From the NCBI RefSeq assembly GCF_000696185.1, contig NZ_KK853997.1, forward strand, positions 4,258,410-4,322,409: 64,000 nucleotides of DNA, written 5' to 3'. Positions 41,876-50,860 of the stretch are shown piece after piece. Below the pieces are notes generated by a model. It was not told where the DNA came from. It saw only the letters and a list, made by a program, of their open reading frames with translations, and made no database searches. Each line of letters starts with the position of its first letter. Within the stretch, counting starts at the first letter, position 1. The stretch comes from Kitasatospora cheerisanensis KCTC 2395. GTDB lineage: Bacteria; Actinomycetota; Actinomycetes; Streptomycetales; Streptomycetaceae. The position numbers and the translations under genes are program-made.

Positions 41876-42972
41876 CAGGCGGCCTCCAGGAACAGCTGGG
41901 TCATGTCGGGGCGGCCGCGCTCGGCCGGCGTGCACCGCAGGCCGATGACGCGGTAGCGGGCGTTGTAGCCGGTCGGGTACCAGGCGTCCCGGATGCTCAC
42001 GCGGATGTAGCTGCCCAGCTCGGGCTGGGAGATCGATCCGGTGAGCACGCTGATCTGAGGGATTGCCACGGGGCGGGAGAAGCGGGCCAGGTCGGCCTGG
42101 GCGTGGGCGCTGAGCGTGGCGGGGTCGGTGACGGTCGGGTAGTCGGACGAGCCGTCGAGGAGGGGCCAGCCGGCGGCGATGGCCGCGGTGTCGGTGAGGG
42201 TGGTCGACAGCAGCGGCACCGTGGCGGCGGCCTGGTTCGAGTTGCTGCTCGACCCGCGGGACTGCCAGCAGGTGGCCATCGCGGTCGCGTCGCGCGGGAT
42301 CGAGTGCGCCGAGAGCAAGCCGGGCTTCTTCAGCGGTAGGTCGGTGGTGCCGATGCTGATCCTCGGGTACCCGAGGCGGAGCACCCGGTGCCGGGCGCCG
42401 GCCGCGTCCTGGTAGCGGGTGATGCGCCACTCGAAGCCGCCGTCGACGGCGGCCAGGTCGTCGAGCATGCGGCCGACGTAGGGCTGGTCGTAGCGGCTGT
42501 AGGTCCGGTCGCGCAGGACTCCGGAGGTCTGCGAGGTGTCCATTTCGATGCCGAGGTCGCCGCCGGTGCGGGTCGCGGCGTAGCCGATCAGGGCGCGGGC
42601 GATGGCCAGCTGGTCGATGCTGGTGTACGTCAGGTCGGCGTCGCGCAGTTGCAGGTGGTCGCGGTAGTAGGACTCGATCGTGGCGGCCTGGATCGGGCAG
42701 GTGTAGGTGTCCCGCTCGTCGGCGGTCGGGGTCGCGGTCCACACGATCCCGGACCAGACGACCTGCCCGCCGCGGAGGAGGTCCACGAGGGTGCGGCCCT
42801 CCTGGAGGATGTTCTGGACCGTGGCGGCCATCGTCGCGTTCGGCGCGGGGATGGTGCCGGAGAGCGAGCCGCTCTTGCCGATGTAGTCGTCGTAGGTGAC
42901 GCCGCTGATCGGCAGGTACCCGAGGAGCTTGTCGGTGCGCAGTTCGTGCAGTCGAAGCGAGTACTGCGTCAT
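41875..42972 (-). CDS. Phage minor tail protein (Gp37-like)
   Basis: A 365-residue, beta-rich protein starting MTQYSLRLHELRTDKLLGYLP at ATG 42972. Central GGFEWRITRYQDAAGARHRV and late IRDAWYPTGYNARYRVIGLR segments resemble the ReqiPepy6 Gp37-like minor tail proteins of actinophages that follow Dit. It overlaps the upstream and downstream genes by 4 bp each. Role: part of the tail tip or baseplate hub. Confidence 0.7.
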   Translation of the reverse strand: MTQYSLRLHELRTDKLLGYLPISGVTYDDYIGKSGSLSGTIPAPNATMAATVQNILQEGRTLVDLLRGGQVVWSGIVWTATPTADERDTYTCPIQAATIESYYRDHLQLRDADLTYTSIDQLAIARALIGYAATRTGGDLGIEMDTSQTSGVLRDRTYSRYDQPYVGRMLDDLAAVDGGFEWRITRYQDAAGARHRVLRLGYPRISIGTTDLPLKKPGLLSAHSIPRDATAMATCWQSRGSSSNSNQAAATVPLLSTTLTDTAAIAAGWPLLDGSSDYPTVTDPATLSAHAQADLARFSRPVAIPQISVLTGSISQPELGSYIRVSIRDAWYPTGYNARYRVIGLRCTPAERGRPDMTQLFLEAA

Positions 42973-44186
42973 GCGACCCGCTCGACCATGATGAAGCTGC
43001 CGGCTTTGAGGATGGACGCGGTCGCGTCCGAAGTGCCCTGCCCCACCTGCATCTTGAAGGTTCCGGCTGTCGCCTTGACGAGGAGAGATCCGTTGATGAT
43101 GGCGGTCATCGTGGTGCCGGTGCCGATGGTGCCGAGCTGTTGGGTCTGCGCGATGGTGGAGCGGTCGGTGATGACTGTTCCGACGGTCGCGGCGCCGCTG
43201 CTCGGCTGCATGGTCGGGGTCCAGTCGAAGTCCGCGCCGGTCGGGGCGGACCATCCGATCTTGAGGTCGGCGTTTGTGGTTCCTGCACCGCCGATCAGAC
43301 CGGTGACGATGTACTCGGCGTTCGCGACGACCGACCACGACATGTTGGTGGCGTCGATCATCGTCGTGCTCGGGACGGACTGGTCGGAGGGAACGCGGCC
43401 GCGCCGCCGCTGGCCGACGCCGGCGACGTTGAGGTTGCCGTCGACCGTCAGCTGGTCCGGCGTCCGCATGCTGTTGGGCGCGTCGCGGTACCACTCGGTG
43501 TCGCCGCCGATGACGATCCGGCCGGCGGAGTTGAGCACCAGGCGGTCGAGCCAGGAGGAGCCGTCCCAGCGCTGGAGGCCGCCGTTGTCCCGGTACTGCC
43601 CGGGGTATGCCCCCGACCCGTTGGCACCGACGCCGATGCCGCCGACGCCGACGGTGTAGGTCCGGCGGTCGGTCAGCAGGCCGAGGCCGGTCCAGTTCGG
43701 CGGGCTGCCGGCGCTGGCTCCGGCGGGGACGCTGATGTCCCACAGGCGCAGGTAGGCGGTGCCGGCGGCCGGGGCGGTCGGTGCGCTGCCGGTGCCGGGG
43801 GTGCCCTGGGTGTACTCGATCCGGGCGAGGGTGCTGCCGCTGCTGTCGACGAGGGTGTCCAGGGCGATCAGCCACAGGGTGTCGATCCGGGTGAGGCTGG
43901 CGTGGCCGGGGGCGATGGTGCCGGTGTCGCCGGCGGTGACGACGATCGGGTAGGCGCCCTGCGCGCTGGTGCCCTGGGCGATGCCGCGGCCGATCCCGAT
44001 GGTCCAGTTCATGCCGGACATGGTCAGGTTGCACGGGTTGGGGCCGGGGATGAGGCCGCCGATGCTGGTGAGCGGGTCGGCGGCGGCCGGGGTCATGGTG
44101 CCGAGCGGGGACAGCCGGGTGTCCTGGCGGTTCTGGCCGGGGGTGGCGACATCGCGGTTGAGGAGCCACGCGGAGCGTACGGTCAT
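42969..44186 (-). CDS. Phage tail-tip/fibre protein
   Basis: A 405-residue protein starting MTVRSAWLLNRDVATPGQNRQ at ATG 44186. It is Gly/Thr/Ser-rich and beta-stranded. The mid region (GVGGIGVGANGSGAYPGQYRDN) and the repeated DRxxY/IVIGGDTEWY segments are typical of phage tail appendages. It follows the Dit gene by 13 bp and overlaps the next gene. Its C-terminal domain may contact the host surface; this is from gene position. Confidence 0.6.
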   Translation of the reverse strand: MTVRSAWLLNRDVATPGQNRQDTRLSPLGTMTPAAADPLTSIGGLIPGPNPCNLTMSGMNWTIGIGRGIAQGTSAQGAYPIVVTAGDTGTIAPGHASLTRIDTLWLIALDTLVDSSGSTLARIEYTQGTPGTGSAPTAPAAGTAYLRLWDISVPAGASAGSPPNWTGLGLLTDRRTYTVGVGGIGVGANGSGAYPGQYRDNGGLQRWDGSSWLDRLVLNSAGRIVIGGDTEWYRDAPNSMRTPDQLTVDGNLNVAGVGQRRRGRVPSDQSVPSTTMIDATNMSWSVVANAEYIVTGLIGGAGTTNADLKIGWSAPTGADFDWTPTMQPSSGAATVGTVITDRSTIAQTQQLGTIGTGTTMTAIINGSLLVKATAGTFKMQVGQGTSDATASILKAGSFIMVERVA

Positions 44187-44199
44187 GTCGGGTGGCCTC

Positions 44200-45120
44200 C
44201 TACCAGTAGGCGTTGCGCCAGCGCACGGTGCAGCTGGCGGCGGTGGGCGCGGCGTCCGCCGAGCGGAACGAGATGGTGGTGACGTCCTCGGCGGGCAGCA
44301 CGAACGCGCCCTCGGGGATGGAGCGGGCGGTGGCGGTGCCGAGCCGGTCCTGGCCGGCGAGGGTGACCGTTCCGGCCCAGGTGTCGACGGTCAGGGTGTC
44401 GGTGGCGGCGAGGGTGATCGCGTACTCGAGGAGCAGGTCGGTGCCGGGCACGGAGATCCTCGGGTTGGTGACGGGGCCTCGGATCTCGATGATCGGGTGG
44501 CTGTCGGCGTCACCTTGGTTGGCGGCGGTGATGTCGCCGGTGCTGCCCGGCGCGCCCCAGGACAGGCCGCCCGCGGCCTCGGGGTTGCCCCAGGACAGGC
44601 CGCTCGCGGTCTCGGGGTTGCCCCAGGACAGGCCGGCCTCGCCCGAGGGCAGTGCGGTGGTGGCGGCCTGCTCCGTGACGTCGTACCGGCGCGGGTCGGA
44701 GCAGGTCCATTCGAGGCCGAGCTTCGGGTAGCCCCACGTGTACTGCTGGTCGGCGGGGATCTGCCGGGCCGTGATGCGGGCCATCATCAGCCGCCGGACC
44801 CCGGCGAGTTGGACGATCAGGGGCTGTTCGTCCTGGCGGATGCCGGTGACGGCGCGCAGGGCCGCGAGGTACTGCGGCCAGTGCGCGTCGTCGTCGGGGG
44901 TCTCGGGGATCAGCTGGGCGTCCCAGGTGAGCACGCGGGTGCGGGCGAGGAGCTGCCCGGGCCAGGCGCCGGGCTGCTGGGCTCGCAGCGCGGTGCCGTC
45001 GTCCAGGGCCGGAAGGTCGTCCCAGCCGGTCAGGACGCGGCCCGCGTACGGGGATCGCTCCCCGAGGAGCAGGCCGCGCCACTCGATCTGGCCGTCGGTG
45101 GTGATGAGTTCACCGGCCAC
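44200..45120 (-). CDS. Phage distal tail protein (Dit-like)
   Basis: A 306-residue protein between the tape measure and tail-tip genes, the usual place of Dit. The N-terminal part (MAGELITTDGQIEWRGLLLG) and late VTLAGQDRLGTATARSIPEGAF match actinophage siphovirus-type tail components. Residues about 163-195 are three 11-residue repeats (GLSWGNPETAS and variants). It starts at ATG 45120, 4 bp after the tape-measure stop. Role: baseplate hub linking tail tube to tail tip. Confidence 0.72.
   Translation of the reverse strand: MAGELITTDGQIEWRGLLLGERSPYAGRVLTGWDDLPALDDGTALRAQQPGAWPGQLLARTRVLTWDAQLIPETPDDDAHWPQYLAALRAVTGIRQDEQPLIVQLAGVRRLMMARITARQIPADQQYTWGYPKLGLEWTCSDPRRYDVTEQAATTALPSGEAGLSWGNPETASGLSWGNPEAAGGLSWGAPGSTGDITAANQGDADSHPIIEIRGPVTNPRISVPGTDLLLEYAITLAATDTLTVDTWAGTVTLAGQDRLGTATARSIPEGAFVLPAEDVTTISFRSADAAPTAASCTVRWRNAYW
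44536..44634 (-). repeat. Three 33-bp tandem repeats in the Dit-like gene
   Basis: The units encode GLSWGNPETAS, GLSWGNPEAAG and GLSWGAPGSTG. They form a linker-like Trp-containing insert in the tail protein. Confidence 0.85.
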
Positions 45121-45123
45121 GGC

Positions 45124-48100
45124 TCACCCCCTGGACTTGTACTCGCGGTACAGGGCCCGGCCGATGGCGTCGGGGGCCTGGTCGTAGGCGTGGAACTCGC
45201 CGATGTTCAGGGCGAGTCCGCCGCCGGAGGCGGCCGAGGCCGGGTTCGTTCCGGCCTGGGCGCGGGAGGTGGCGACTGTTCCGGCACCGAGGCCGGACAG
45301 GTTGGCCTGCGCGGTCGCGGCGACGGCAGCGGTCGCCGCGTAGACCTGGTCGTGGCCGTCCAGGACGCCTTCGGCGAGGGCGGCGCTGATGGACTGTCCG
45401 GAGTGCAGCGTCCAGCCCTTGCCGCTGAAGGGGCCTTCCTTCGCGGGGCTGAACGGCAGCAGGCGGCGGACGTCCGACAGCATCCCCGACATGCTGTTCT
45501 TCAGGTCGACGGCCTTGGAGAGGATGCCGTCGATCAGGGACTGGGTGATCGCCCGGCCCGAGTTCCACAGCTGCCGCCCGAAGTCCCCCAGGGCGCTGAA
45601 CACTTGGCCCGGCAGCTCGACGAACGCCCGGTACACGGTGCTGGCCAGGCCGGAGAAGAGGTCCCCGGCGGCCTGGACGGCACCGGTCAGGTCGCCGTTG
45701 AGAAGCCGCACCACGACCTGGAGGGCGGGGACGACGATCTGCTGGATCTGCCGGGCCAGTTCGCCGGCGAGGATCTGCGCGAGCCGGGCCGTCAGGGTGA
45801 TCAGCGGCGGCAGGAGCGGGGCCATGGCCTGGAGGCCGGAGACGATCAGCTGGGACAGCTGCACGAGCAGCGGGGCCAGCGCGATCGAGATCTCCGCGAA
45901 CGACTGCCCGAGCTCCTGGAGCGGCAGCTGGGTGATCAGGTCGGCGAGTTGCGGCAGGAGCGTGGCCGCGAGCTGGGTGCTCGCGGCCAGGAACGGCTGC
46001 ATCAGGCCCGGCAGTTGGGCCAGCGCCGGGGACAGCAGCTGGGACACGCCGACCGCCACGGCCTGGACGACCGGGGCGAGTTGGCCGATGTTCAAGGCCA
46101 GGGCCTGGACGATCGGGGTCAGGATCGGGCCGATCTGGGCGGCGAGCTGCCCGGCGACGACCAGCAGGGGGCTGGCCGCGATGGCGAGCTGGGACACCGC
46201 CTGCCCGGCGGCGACCAGCAGCGGACCGAGCGCGGTGATCACGGGCCGAAGCCCGTCCCCCAAGGCTGTGACCAGGGCCTCTGCCCCAGGGGCGAGCGCG
46301 GACAGGACGGGGAACACCTCGCGGAGCGCCTGGCCAAGCAGCGGCGCCGCCGTCCTGCCGATCAGGGCGAAGGTGTCGAACAGGTCCCGCAGTCCCTGCT
46401 GGACCTCCGCTGTGGCGGTGACCCTGGCAATCTCGCCGGTGACCTGCTGGAGGACACCGATGAAGTTGCCGCCGGTCGCCACCGCCGGCGCGAAGATGTT
46501 GACGAGGGTCTTGCTGACGTTGCCGAGGACTCCGGCAAGCTGGCCCGCCAGGTCCAGCGCCGTGTCGATCGCCTTCTCGAGACCGCCGGAGGCGAATCCC
46601 TTCTGCAGCCGGTCCGACCAGCGCGTGGCCGCGTCGGCAAGAGCGGAGGTGACCCGGTCGAGGGCCGGAGCCGCGGCGGCACCGATCGTGGTCAGCGCGG
46701 TGACGACCTGCCCGGGCAGGCCTCGCAGGTTGGCCAGACCCTGGGACGCGCCGGCCATCGCGCGGCCGAGGATCCCGTTCGCGGCCAGGTCGCGGGCCGC
46801 CTCGGCGACGCCGACGGCCATGCCGTTCAACGTCCCCGCGGTGGCGACCAGTTCGCGCCGGAAGATCGGCAGGACCGCGCTGGAGGTGGCGGTCAGCTCG
46901 GTGTCGAGGCCGGCGAACAGCCGGTCCTGGACGGCCTGCTGGACCTCCCGCCACGCCGGAGCCAGTTCCTGGACGGCACGGACGAACGAGCGCGCGTTCG
47001 GCGACAGCTTCGCCATCGCCTCGGCGTAGGCGTCGACACCCCCCGCACCGGCCCCGGCCTGCCTGCCGGCGTCGGCAAGCGCCACGGTGGCGTCCGTGAC
47101 GGCCCGCTGGGCGTCCGCGACCTGCTTGGCCGCGTCCCGGGCGGTCTTCGCCGCCTCCTGCCGGGCGTCGGCCACGTCCCGCTCCGCGTCGGAGACGTCA
47201 CGGGTCGCGGACGCCAGGTTCTCCTGCGCGGCAACGACCCGCGCGGAGCCCTCGACGCCGACCTGCGCGGCCTTGGCCTGCTCGACAGCGAGCCGACCGT
47301 TCTCCTTCCGCTGCTCCCGCAGCGCCTGGACGGCCTCGTCGTAGGCGAGTTGGGCCTTCTCCAGGTTCCGGACCGCCCCCGGGTTGGCCTGGGCGGCCGC
47401 GAGCGCGTCGGTGGCGTCGGCGACCCGCAGGACCGCGTCGCGCTCGGCAAGGCGGCCGGACGTCACCCGGTCGGCCAGGTCCTCGGCGTCGAGGGCCGCC
47501 TGCCGGCGGGCGTCGTCCAGGGCCTGCTGGGCGCGCAGGGCCTTGCCCTGCGCGTCGGAGAGCGCCCGCTCGGCGTCGGAGACGTCCCGGTCGGCGCGGA
47601 CGATGCGCGCCGCGGAGTCCTCCGTGGTGCGCGCCAGGGCGTCCTTGGCGTCCGCGACGGCCCGCTGTGCGGCGGCGACCTGCTTGGCGGTGTCGACCGC
47701 CGCCCCGCCGCCCCCGGACTTGGCGGGGGCGAAGGCGGCCTTGAAGGCATCGCCGATCCCGGTGACGCCCACGCCGATCGTGGCGAACGCCTGCCCCAGC
47801 GCCATCACCGCGGGGACCGCGACCAGAGCCGCGGGGGCGATCTGGGCGAGGCCGACGGTCAGCGACGCGATCTGCGGCAGCGAGCTGACGCCGAGCGACA
47901 CCAGCGCACTGCGCAGGGTCAGGACCCGGCCCAGGCCCGCGCCGAGGGTGGCGCCCAGGCGGCTGGCCGCGGAGTTGGCGCGCCGCAGCTGCTCGTCGTC
48001 GGTCCGGACGTCGATCCGCGCGGTGCGGTTCTGCGCGAGCCGGTCGAGCCGCCCCTCCAGGCGCAGGAGGGTGTCCGGGTCGACGACGGGCCGTACGTCG

Positions 48101-48708
48101 ACGTCAATGCCGTCGGCCAGCCAGTCGTCCAGTTCGGCCCGGACCTCGGCCGCCGCGCCCGTCGCGACGTACGGCTCGATCCGGACCTTCCACGGATCGG
48201 TCAGGATCCGCAGCTGCTCCTCGGCGGTGCGGAACGCCAGCCGGTCGATCTGCGGCTTGAGGGTGACGTCCCGGGTCCGGACGGACCGGGACAGGGCCCG
48301 GTTGATCTGCCCGTCGACGCCGGCCGCGTCCAGCTTGAGCTTGACCGTCAGGTCGGCGCGGACCCGCTCCAGCTGGGCGCGGACCTCCTCCGGGAAGCCG
48401 GTGGTGTCGATCTTCGCCTGGACGGGCAGGTCCGGGCGGATCCGGGCCACTGCGGTGCGGGCCTGGGCGGCGAGACGGCTCGTGTCCAGGACCGCCCGTA
48501 CCTGGGCCTCGGGTCGTGTCCGGGCGATCTCGGTGCGGATCGCCTGCGCGAACCCGGTGGTGTCCGGGGTGAGCCGGATCTTGAGCTGGGCGCGGGCCTC
48601 GATGCGGTCGAGGTAGCGCTGCAGCGCGGTCGCGAAACCCGAGGTGTCCGGCAGCACCCTGATGGCGAGCCGGTCGACCTCGCGTCCGCCGGGGGATCCA
48701 CCGGCCAC
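45124..48708 (-). CDS. Phage tail tape measure protein
   Basis: 1,194 residues, the longest gene in the element, in the standard place between the tail chaperones and Dit. The N-terminal 300 residues carry repeated VLDTSRLAAQARTAVARIRP-type units. A long coiled coil follows (ADAKDALARTTEDSAARIVR), then several Ala/Leu/Val-rich hydrophobic segments that can enter the membrane. Length would set a tail of roughly 180 nm, using the common figure of about 0.15 nm per residue. It starts at ATG 48708. Confidence 0.9.
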   Translation of the reverse strand: MAGGSPGGREVDRLAIRVLPDTSGFATALQRYLDRIEARAQLKIRLTPDTTGFAQAIRTEIARTRPEAQVRAVLDTSRLAAQARTAVARIRPDLPVQAKIDTTGFPEEVRAQLERVRADLTVKLKLDAAGVDGQINRALSRSVRTRDVTLKPQIDRLAFRTAEEQLRILTDPWKVRIEPYVATGAAAEVRAELDDWLADGIDVDVRPVVDPDTLLRLEGRLDRLAQNRTARIDVRTDDEQLRRANSAASRLGATLGAGLGRVLTLRSALVSLGVSSLPQIASLTVGLAQIAPAALVAVPAVMALGQAFATIGVGVTGIGDAFKAAFAPAKSGGGGAAVDTAKQVAAAQRAVADAKDALARTTEDSAARIVRADRDVSDAERALSDAQGKALRAQQALDDARRQAALDAEDLADRVTSGRLAERDAVLRVADATDALAAAQANPGAVRNLEKAQLAYDEAVQALREQRKENGRLAVEQAKAAQVGVEGSARVVAAQENLASATRDVSDAERDVADARQEAAKTARDAAKQVADAQRAVTDATVALADAGRQAGAGAGGVDAYAEAMAKLSPNARSFVRAVQELAPAWREVQQAVQDRLFAGLDTELTATSSAVLPIFRRELVATAGTLNGMAVGVAEAARDLAANGILGRAMAGASQGLANLRGLPGQVVTALTTIGAAAAPALDRVTSALADAATRWSDRLQKGFASGGLEKAIDTALDLAGQLAGVLGNVSKTLVNIFAPAVATGGNFIGVLQQVTGEIARVTATAEVQQGLRDLFDTFALIGRTAAPLLGQALREVFPVLSALAPGAEALVTALGDGLRPVITALGPLLVAAGQAVSQLAIAASPLLVVAGQLAAQIGPILTPIVQALALNIGQLAPVVQAVAVGVSQLLSPALAQLPGLMQPFLAASTQLAATLLPQLADLITQLPLQELGQSFAEISIALAPLLVQLSQLIVSGLQAMAPLLPPLITLTARLAQILAGELARQIQQIVVPALQVVVRLLNGDLTGAVQAAGDLFSGLASTVYRAFVELPGQVFSALGDFGRQLWNSGRAITQSLIDGILSKAVDLKNSMSGMLSDVRRLLPFSPAKEGPFSGKGWTLHSGQSISAALAEGVLDGHDQVYAATAAVAATAQANLSGLGAGTVATSRAQAGTNPASAASGGGLALNIGEFHAYDQAPDAIGRALYREYKSRG

Positions 48709-48725
48709 GGCTCACCCCCGGGTGT

Positions 48726-49169
48726 TCAGTTGTCGGGTGCCGCCCGGTACTTGGCGGGCAGCGGGCGGGCGTCCGGGTGCCGGGACAGGTCCAGCGGCCG
48801 GCGCGCCGGGGCGGCGGCCGCCGCTCTGGTCCCGGGGCGCGGGAGCGGCTCCGGCTCGGGCACCCGCCGGTGGGAGGCGAGCTGCACGGCGGTCCAGGTG
48901 CCCGCCTGCACCGCGTCGACGATCGACGCGAGCAGGTGGGTGCGGGTGTCCCACTGGCGGTGCACGGGCCCGCCACGCAGGGCAGCCATCAGCGCGCAGT
49001 CGTAGGGGAGGTGCTCGACCAGCTGGAGGATCCGGCGGGGGGCGAGCGTGCCGCGCGGCAGGTCGGCCAGGTCGAGGCCGTAGTACTGCTGGAGGTCCGC
49101 CCGCAGCTCCCCGCCCAGACCGCTGACCTGGATCAGCTGGACGAGCTGGAGGCTTCCCCCAGCTGGCAC
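48726..49169 (-). CDS. Tail assembly chaperone, -1 frameshift extension
   Basis: 147 residues if read alone from the GTG at 49169, but more likely the C-terminal part of a fusion made by -1 frameshifting from the preceding gene. The reading MPAGGSLQLVQLIQVSG begins at the slippery sequence. The LYGLDLADLPRG-like and LQLVEHLPYDCALMAAL segments are typical of gpT-type extensions. It ends in a proline/arginine-rich tail. It sits immediately upstream of the tape measure gene. Confidence 0.78.
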   Translation of the reverse strand: MPAGGSLQLVQLIQVSGLGGELRADLQQYYGLDLADLPRGTLAPRRILQLVEHLPYDCALMAALRGGPVHRQWDTRTHLLASIVDAVQAGTWTAVQLASHRRVPEPEPLPRPGTRAAAAAPARRPLDLSRHPDARPLPAKYRAAPDN

Positions 49170-49486
49170 GCCTTGGTGTAGTGCTCGAAGACGAGCAGCA
49201 GGGCGGGGGCCGGCCAGTCGGCGATTTCGGCGGCGACCGCGTCCCGGTCGTCGGCGACGGAGGTCAGCGCGTCCCGGACGGCGGCGAGCTGCTCGGCCAC
49301 CGGCATGCCGTCGGCGAGGTCCAGGGCGGCCATCTTCTCGACGGCCTCGTCGCGGTGCTCGTCGTCGAGCATGACCGGGTTGAGGAGGGTCGCGGTGCCG
49401 CCGGCGCGGAGTTCGATCGGCAGGCCGGTGTAGACGGTGGTGGCCTCGGCCATGAGGCCTGCGAGGCTGACGGGGGCAGCAGCCAT
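49133..49486 (-). CDS. Tail assembly chaperone (upstream, gpG-like)
   Basis: 117 residues from ATG 49486, with ELRAGGTATLLNPVMLDDEHRDEAVEKM and a helical core, ending CQLGEASSSSS. It overlaps the next reading frame by 37 bp, and the overlap contains GGGGGAA. This gene pair before the tape measure is the classic G/G-T arrangement of siphoviruses, where the short and the frameshifted long product help tail assembly. Confidence 0.82.
   Translation of the reverse strand: MAAAPVSLAGLMAEATTVYTGLPIELRAGGTATLLNPVMLDDEHRDEAVEKMAALDLADGMPVAEQLAAVRDALTSVADDRDAVAAEIADWPAPALLLVFEHYTKACQLGEASSSSS
49154..49160 (-). other. Programmed -1 frameshift slippery site
   Basis: On the minus strand CTG GGG GAA reads into GGA AGC CTC after a one-base slip. 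The heptamer GGGGGAA lies 5 codons before the upstream gene's stop codon, where both frames are open. Confidence 0.7.
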
Positions 49487-49574
49487 GGTGTCGGTCCCTT
49501 CGGTGTCCGGTCCCGGGATGGTCCTGTGCCGCCGGACGGGACCGGTGGCCGGCGGCACAGGAGTTGAGGGCAGG

Positions 49575-50138
49575 TCAGGACGCGGTGCCGAGGAGCGCGG
49601 CCCACTCGCCGATCGCGCCGTCGATCAGCGTCGAGGCCAGGAACGTGCCCTTGATCGGCAGCTCGAACCAGTTCTCGGCGTCGAGCTTGACGGCGTCGGA
49701 TCCGAGCAGGGACACCCGCGGGTGCCACAGCGGCACGAAGTTCGAGCCGTCGACGAGGATCACCAGCAGGGCCTTGATCTGCGGCACGGGCGCGGCGGGG
49801 ATGCGGATCGACCCGTCGGACTGCATCGCGGACGGGCCCGCACCGAAGTACAGCTGCAGCGCCGTCTTGTCGGCCTGGATGCTGCTGAAGGTGATGCCGT
49901 AGGTGATGTCCGGGCTGGTCTGGCGGAGCTTGGAGTTCTGCCAGCTGCCGAGCGTGGTCGGGTCGGAGCCGTCGCGGGTGAGGCTCGGCATGCTGTCGCG
50001 GCTGGTGTGGCCGAGGTTCGACCAGCCGGCGCCGGGAGCGAGCGGGTCGGTGATGAGAGCGGGCTTCGCGGTGTCGGGGTTGCCGAGGTAGATGTACCCC
50101 GTGCCGGGGACGATCGCGGTCGTCGCGTCGAGCGACAT
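49575..50138 (-). CDS. Major tail (tube) protein
   Basis: 187 residues, beta-rich, starting MSLDATTAIVPGTGYIYLG at ATG 50138. The pattern WSNLGHTSRDSMP, a central GSFWQNSKLR-type block and the late VDGSNFVPLWHPRVSLLGS resemble actinophage tail tube subunits. It precedes the tail chaperones, as in other siphoviruses. It polymerises to form the tail tube. Confidence 0.8.
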   Translation of the reverse strand: MSLDATTAIVPGTGYIYLGNPDTAKPALITDPLAPGAGWSNLGHTSRDSMPSLTRDGSDPTTLGSWQNSKLRQTSPDITYGITFSSIQADKTALQLYFGAGPSAMQSDGSIRIPAAPVPQIKALLVILVDGSNFVPLWHPRVSLLGSDAVKLDAENWFELPIKGTFLASTLIDGAIGEWAALLGTAS

Positions 50139-50151
50139 GTGTGCCTCCTGG

Positions 50152-50580
50152 TCAGGGGGTAGGTGTGGGGCGGGCGGTGAGCCGGACCGTCGCCTGGAAT
50201 CTGAAGGACTGCGCGTCCGGGCCCGGGGTGCCGGTGCGGAGCTCGGCCGGCGAACTGCCGCCGGCGCCGAAGTGCGACAGGTAGCCGCCGGCGTCCGACT
50301 CGGCGTGCTGGCGGACGCACGCGTCGTACAGGCCCCGCCAGGCGCGGCGGGCCAGCGCGGAGGCCTCGGTGCGGTCGGCGGCGAGCGCCTGGAGGTCGAC
50401 CACGGCGGCGATCACACCGCGCGGGTCGACGGCCGCAGCGGGCAGGGCCCGGGCGACGACCAGCGGCAGGCGCGCCGCCCAGTCGTCGGGCATCAGGGTC
50501 ATCACCGTGACGCCGGGCCCGAGTTCGGCAGCGAGGGCACCGCGTACGAGGGCGTCGACGTCGGGCGGGAGCGCGGTCAC
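50152..50580 (-). CDS. Tail terminator/completion protein (minor tail)
   Basis: 142 residues from the GTG at 50580, which overlaps the stop of the gene before it. ALPPDVDALVRGALAAELG and DWAARLPLVVARAL, with an acidic/aromatic C-terminal half (GGYLSHFGAGGSSP), match small head-tail joining proteins. Position between connectors and major tail protein supports tail-terminator function. Confidence 0.65.
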   Translation of the reverse strand: MTALPPDVDALVRGALAAELGPGVTVMTLMPDDWAARLPLVVARALPAAAVDPRGVIAAVVDLQALAADRTEASALARRAWRGLYDACVRQHAESDAGGYLSHFGAGGSSPAELRTGTPGPDAQSFRFQATVRLTARPTPTP

Positions 50581-50858
50581 AGGCCTGCCTCGATGGCGTG
50601 GATGCCCTCCACCCACCGGCCGTCCGGCGCGCGGTGGCCGTAGTTGATGGCGAGGATCGCCGGGTCGGAGATGGAGACGGTGGAGTCGACGCGGTCGACG
50701 ACGACCTGAAGGGAGGAGGCGAGCGCGCCGGTGCGGGTGTGCGCGGCGACGACGGCCTCCACCCGTTGGGCGCGAGTGCGGAGTTCGGCGGCGACCGCGG
50801 CGCGGACCGACGGCAGGTGCGCGAGGCGGGCGGCGAGGTTCGGGTCGAGGCTGGCCAT
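50577..50858 (-). CDS. Neck/minor head-tail protein (DUF5403/HK97 gp10-like)
   Basis: 93 residues from ATG 50858. MASLDPNLAARLAHLPSVRA, a helical RAQRVEAVVAAHTRTGALA core and a DRVDSTVSISDPAILAINYG strand are typical of DUF5403 and gp10-like connector proteins. Translation is coupled to neighbours by GTGA-type overlaps. Confidence 0.65.
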   Translation of the reverse strand: MASLDPNLAARLAHLPSVRAAVAAELRTRAQRVEAVVAAHTRTGALASSLQVVVDRVDSTVSISDPAILAINYGHRAPDGRWVEGIHAIEAGL

Positions 50859-50860
50859 CG

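Noticed and set aside
41330..42742. A 470-codon minus-strand frame across the tail-tip genes
   Set aside because: Only its last part agrees with the tail-tip protein; the first part is out of frame with the well-supported Gp37-like gene at 41875-42972.
43969..49005. A 1,678-codon open frame on the plus strand
   Set aside because: It is a shadow of the minus-strand tape measure and Dit genes. High GC keeps antisense frames open, and its translation is low-complexity Gly/Arg/Asp-rich with no domain.
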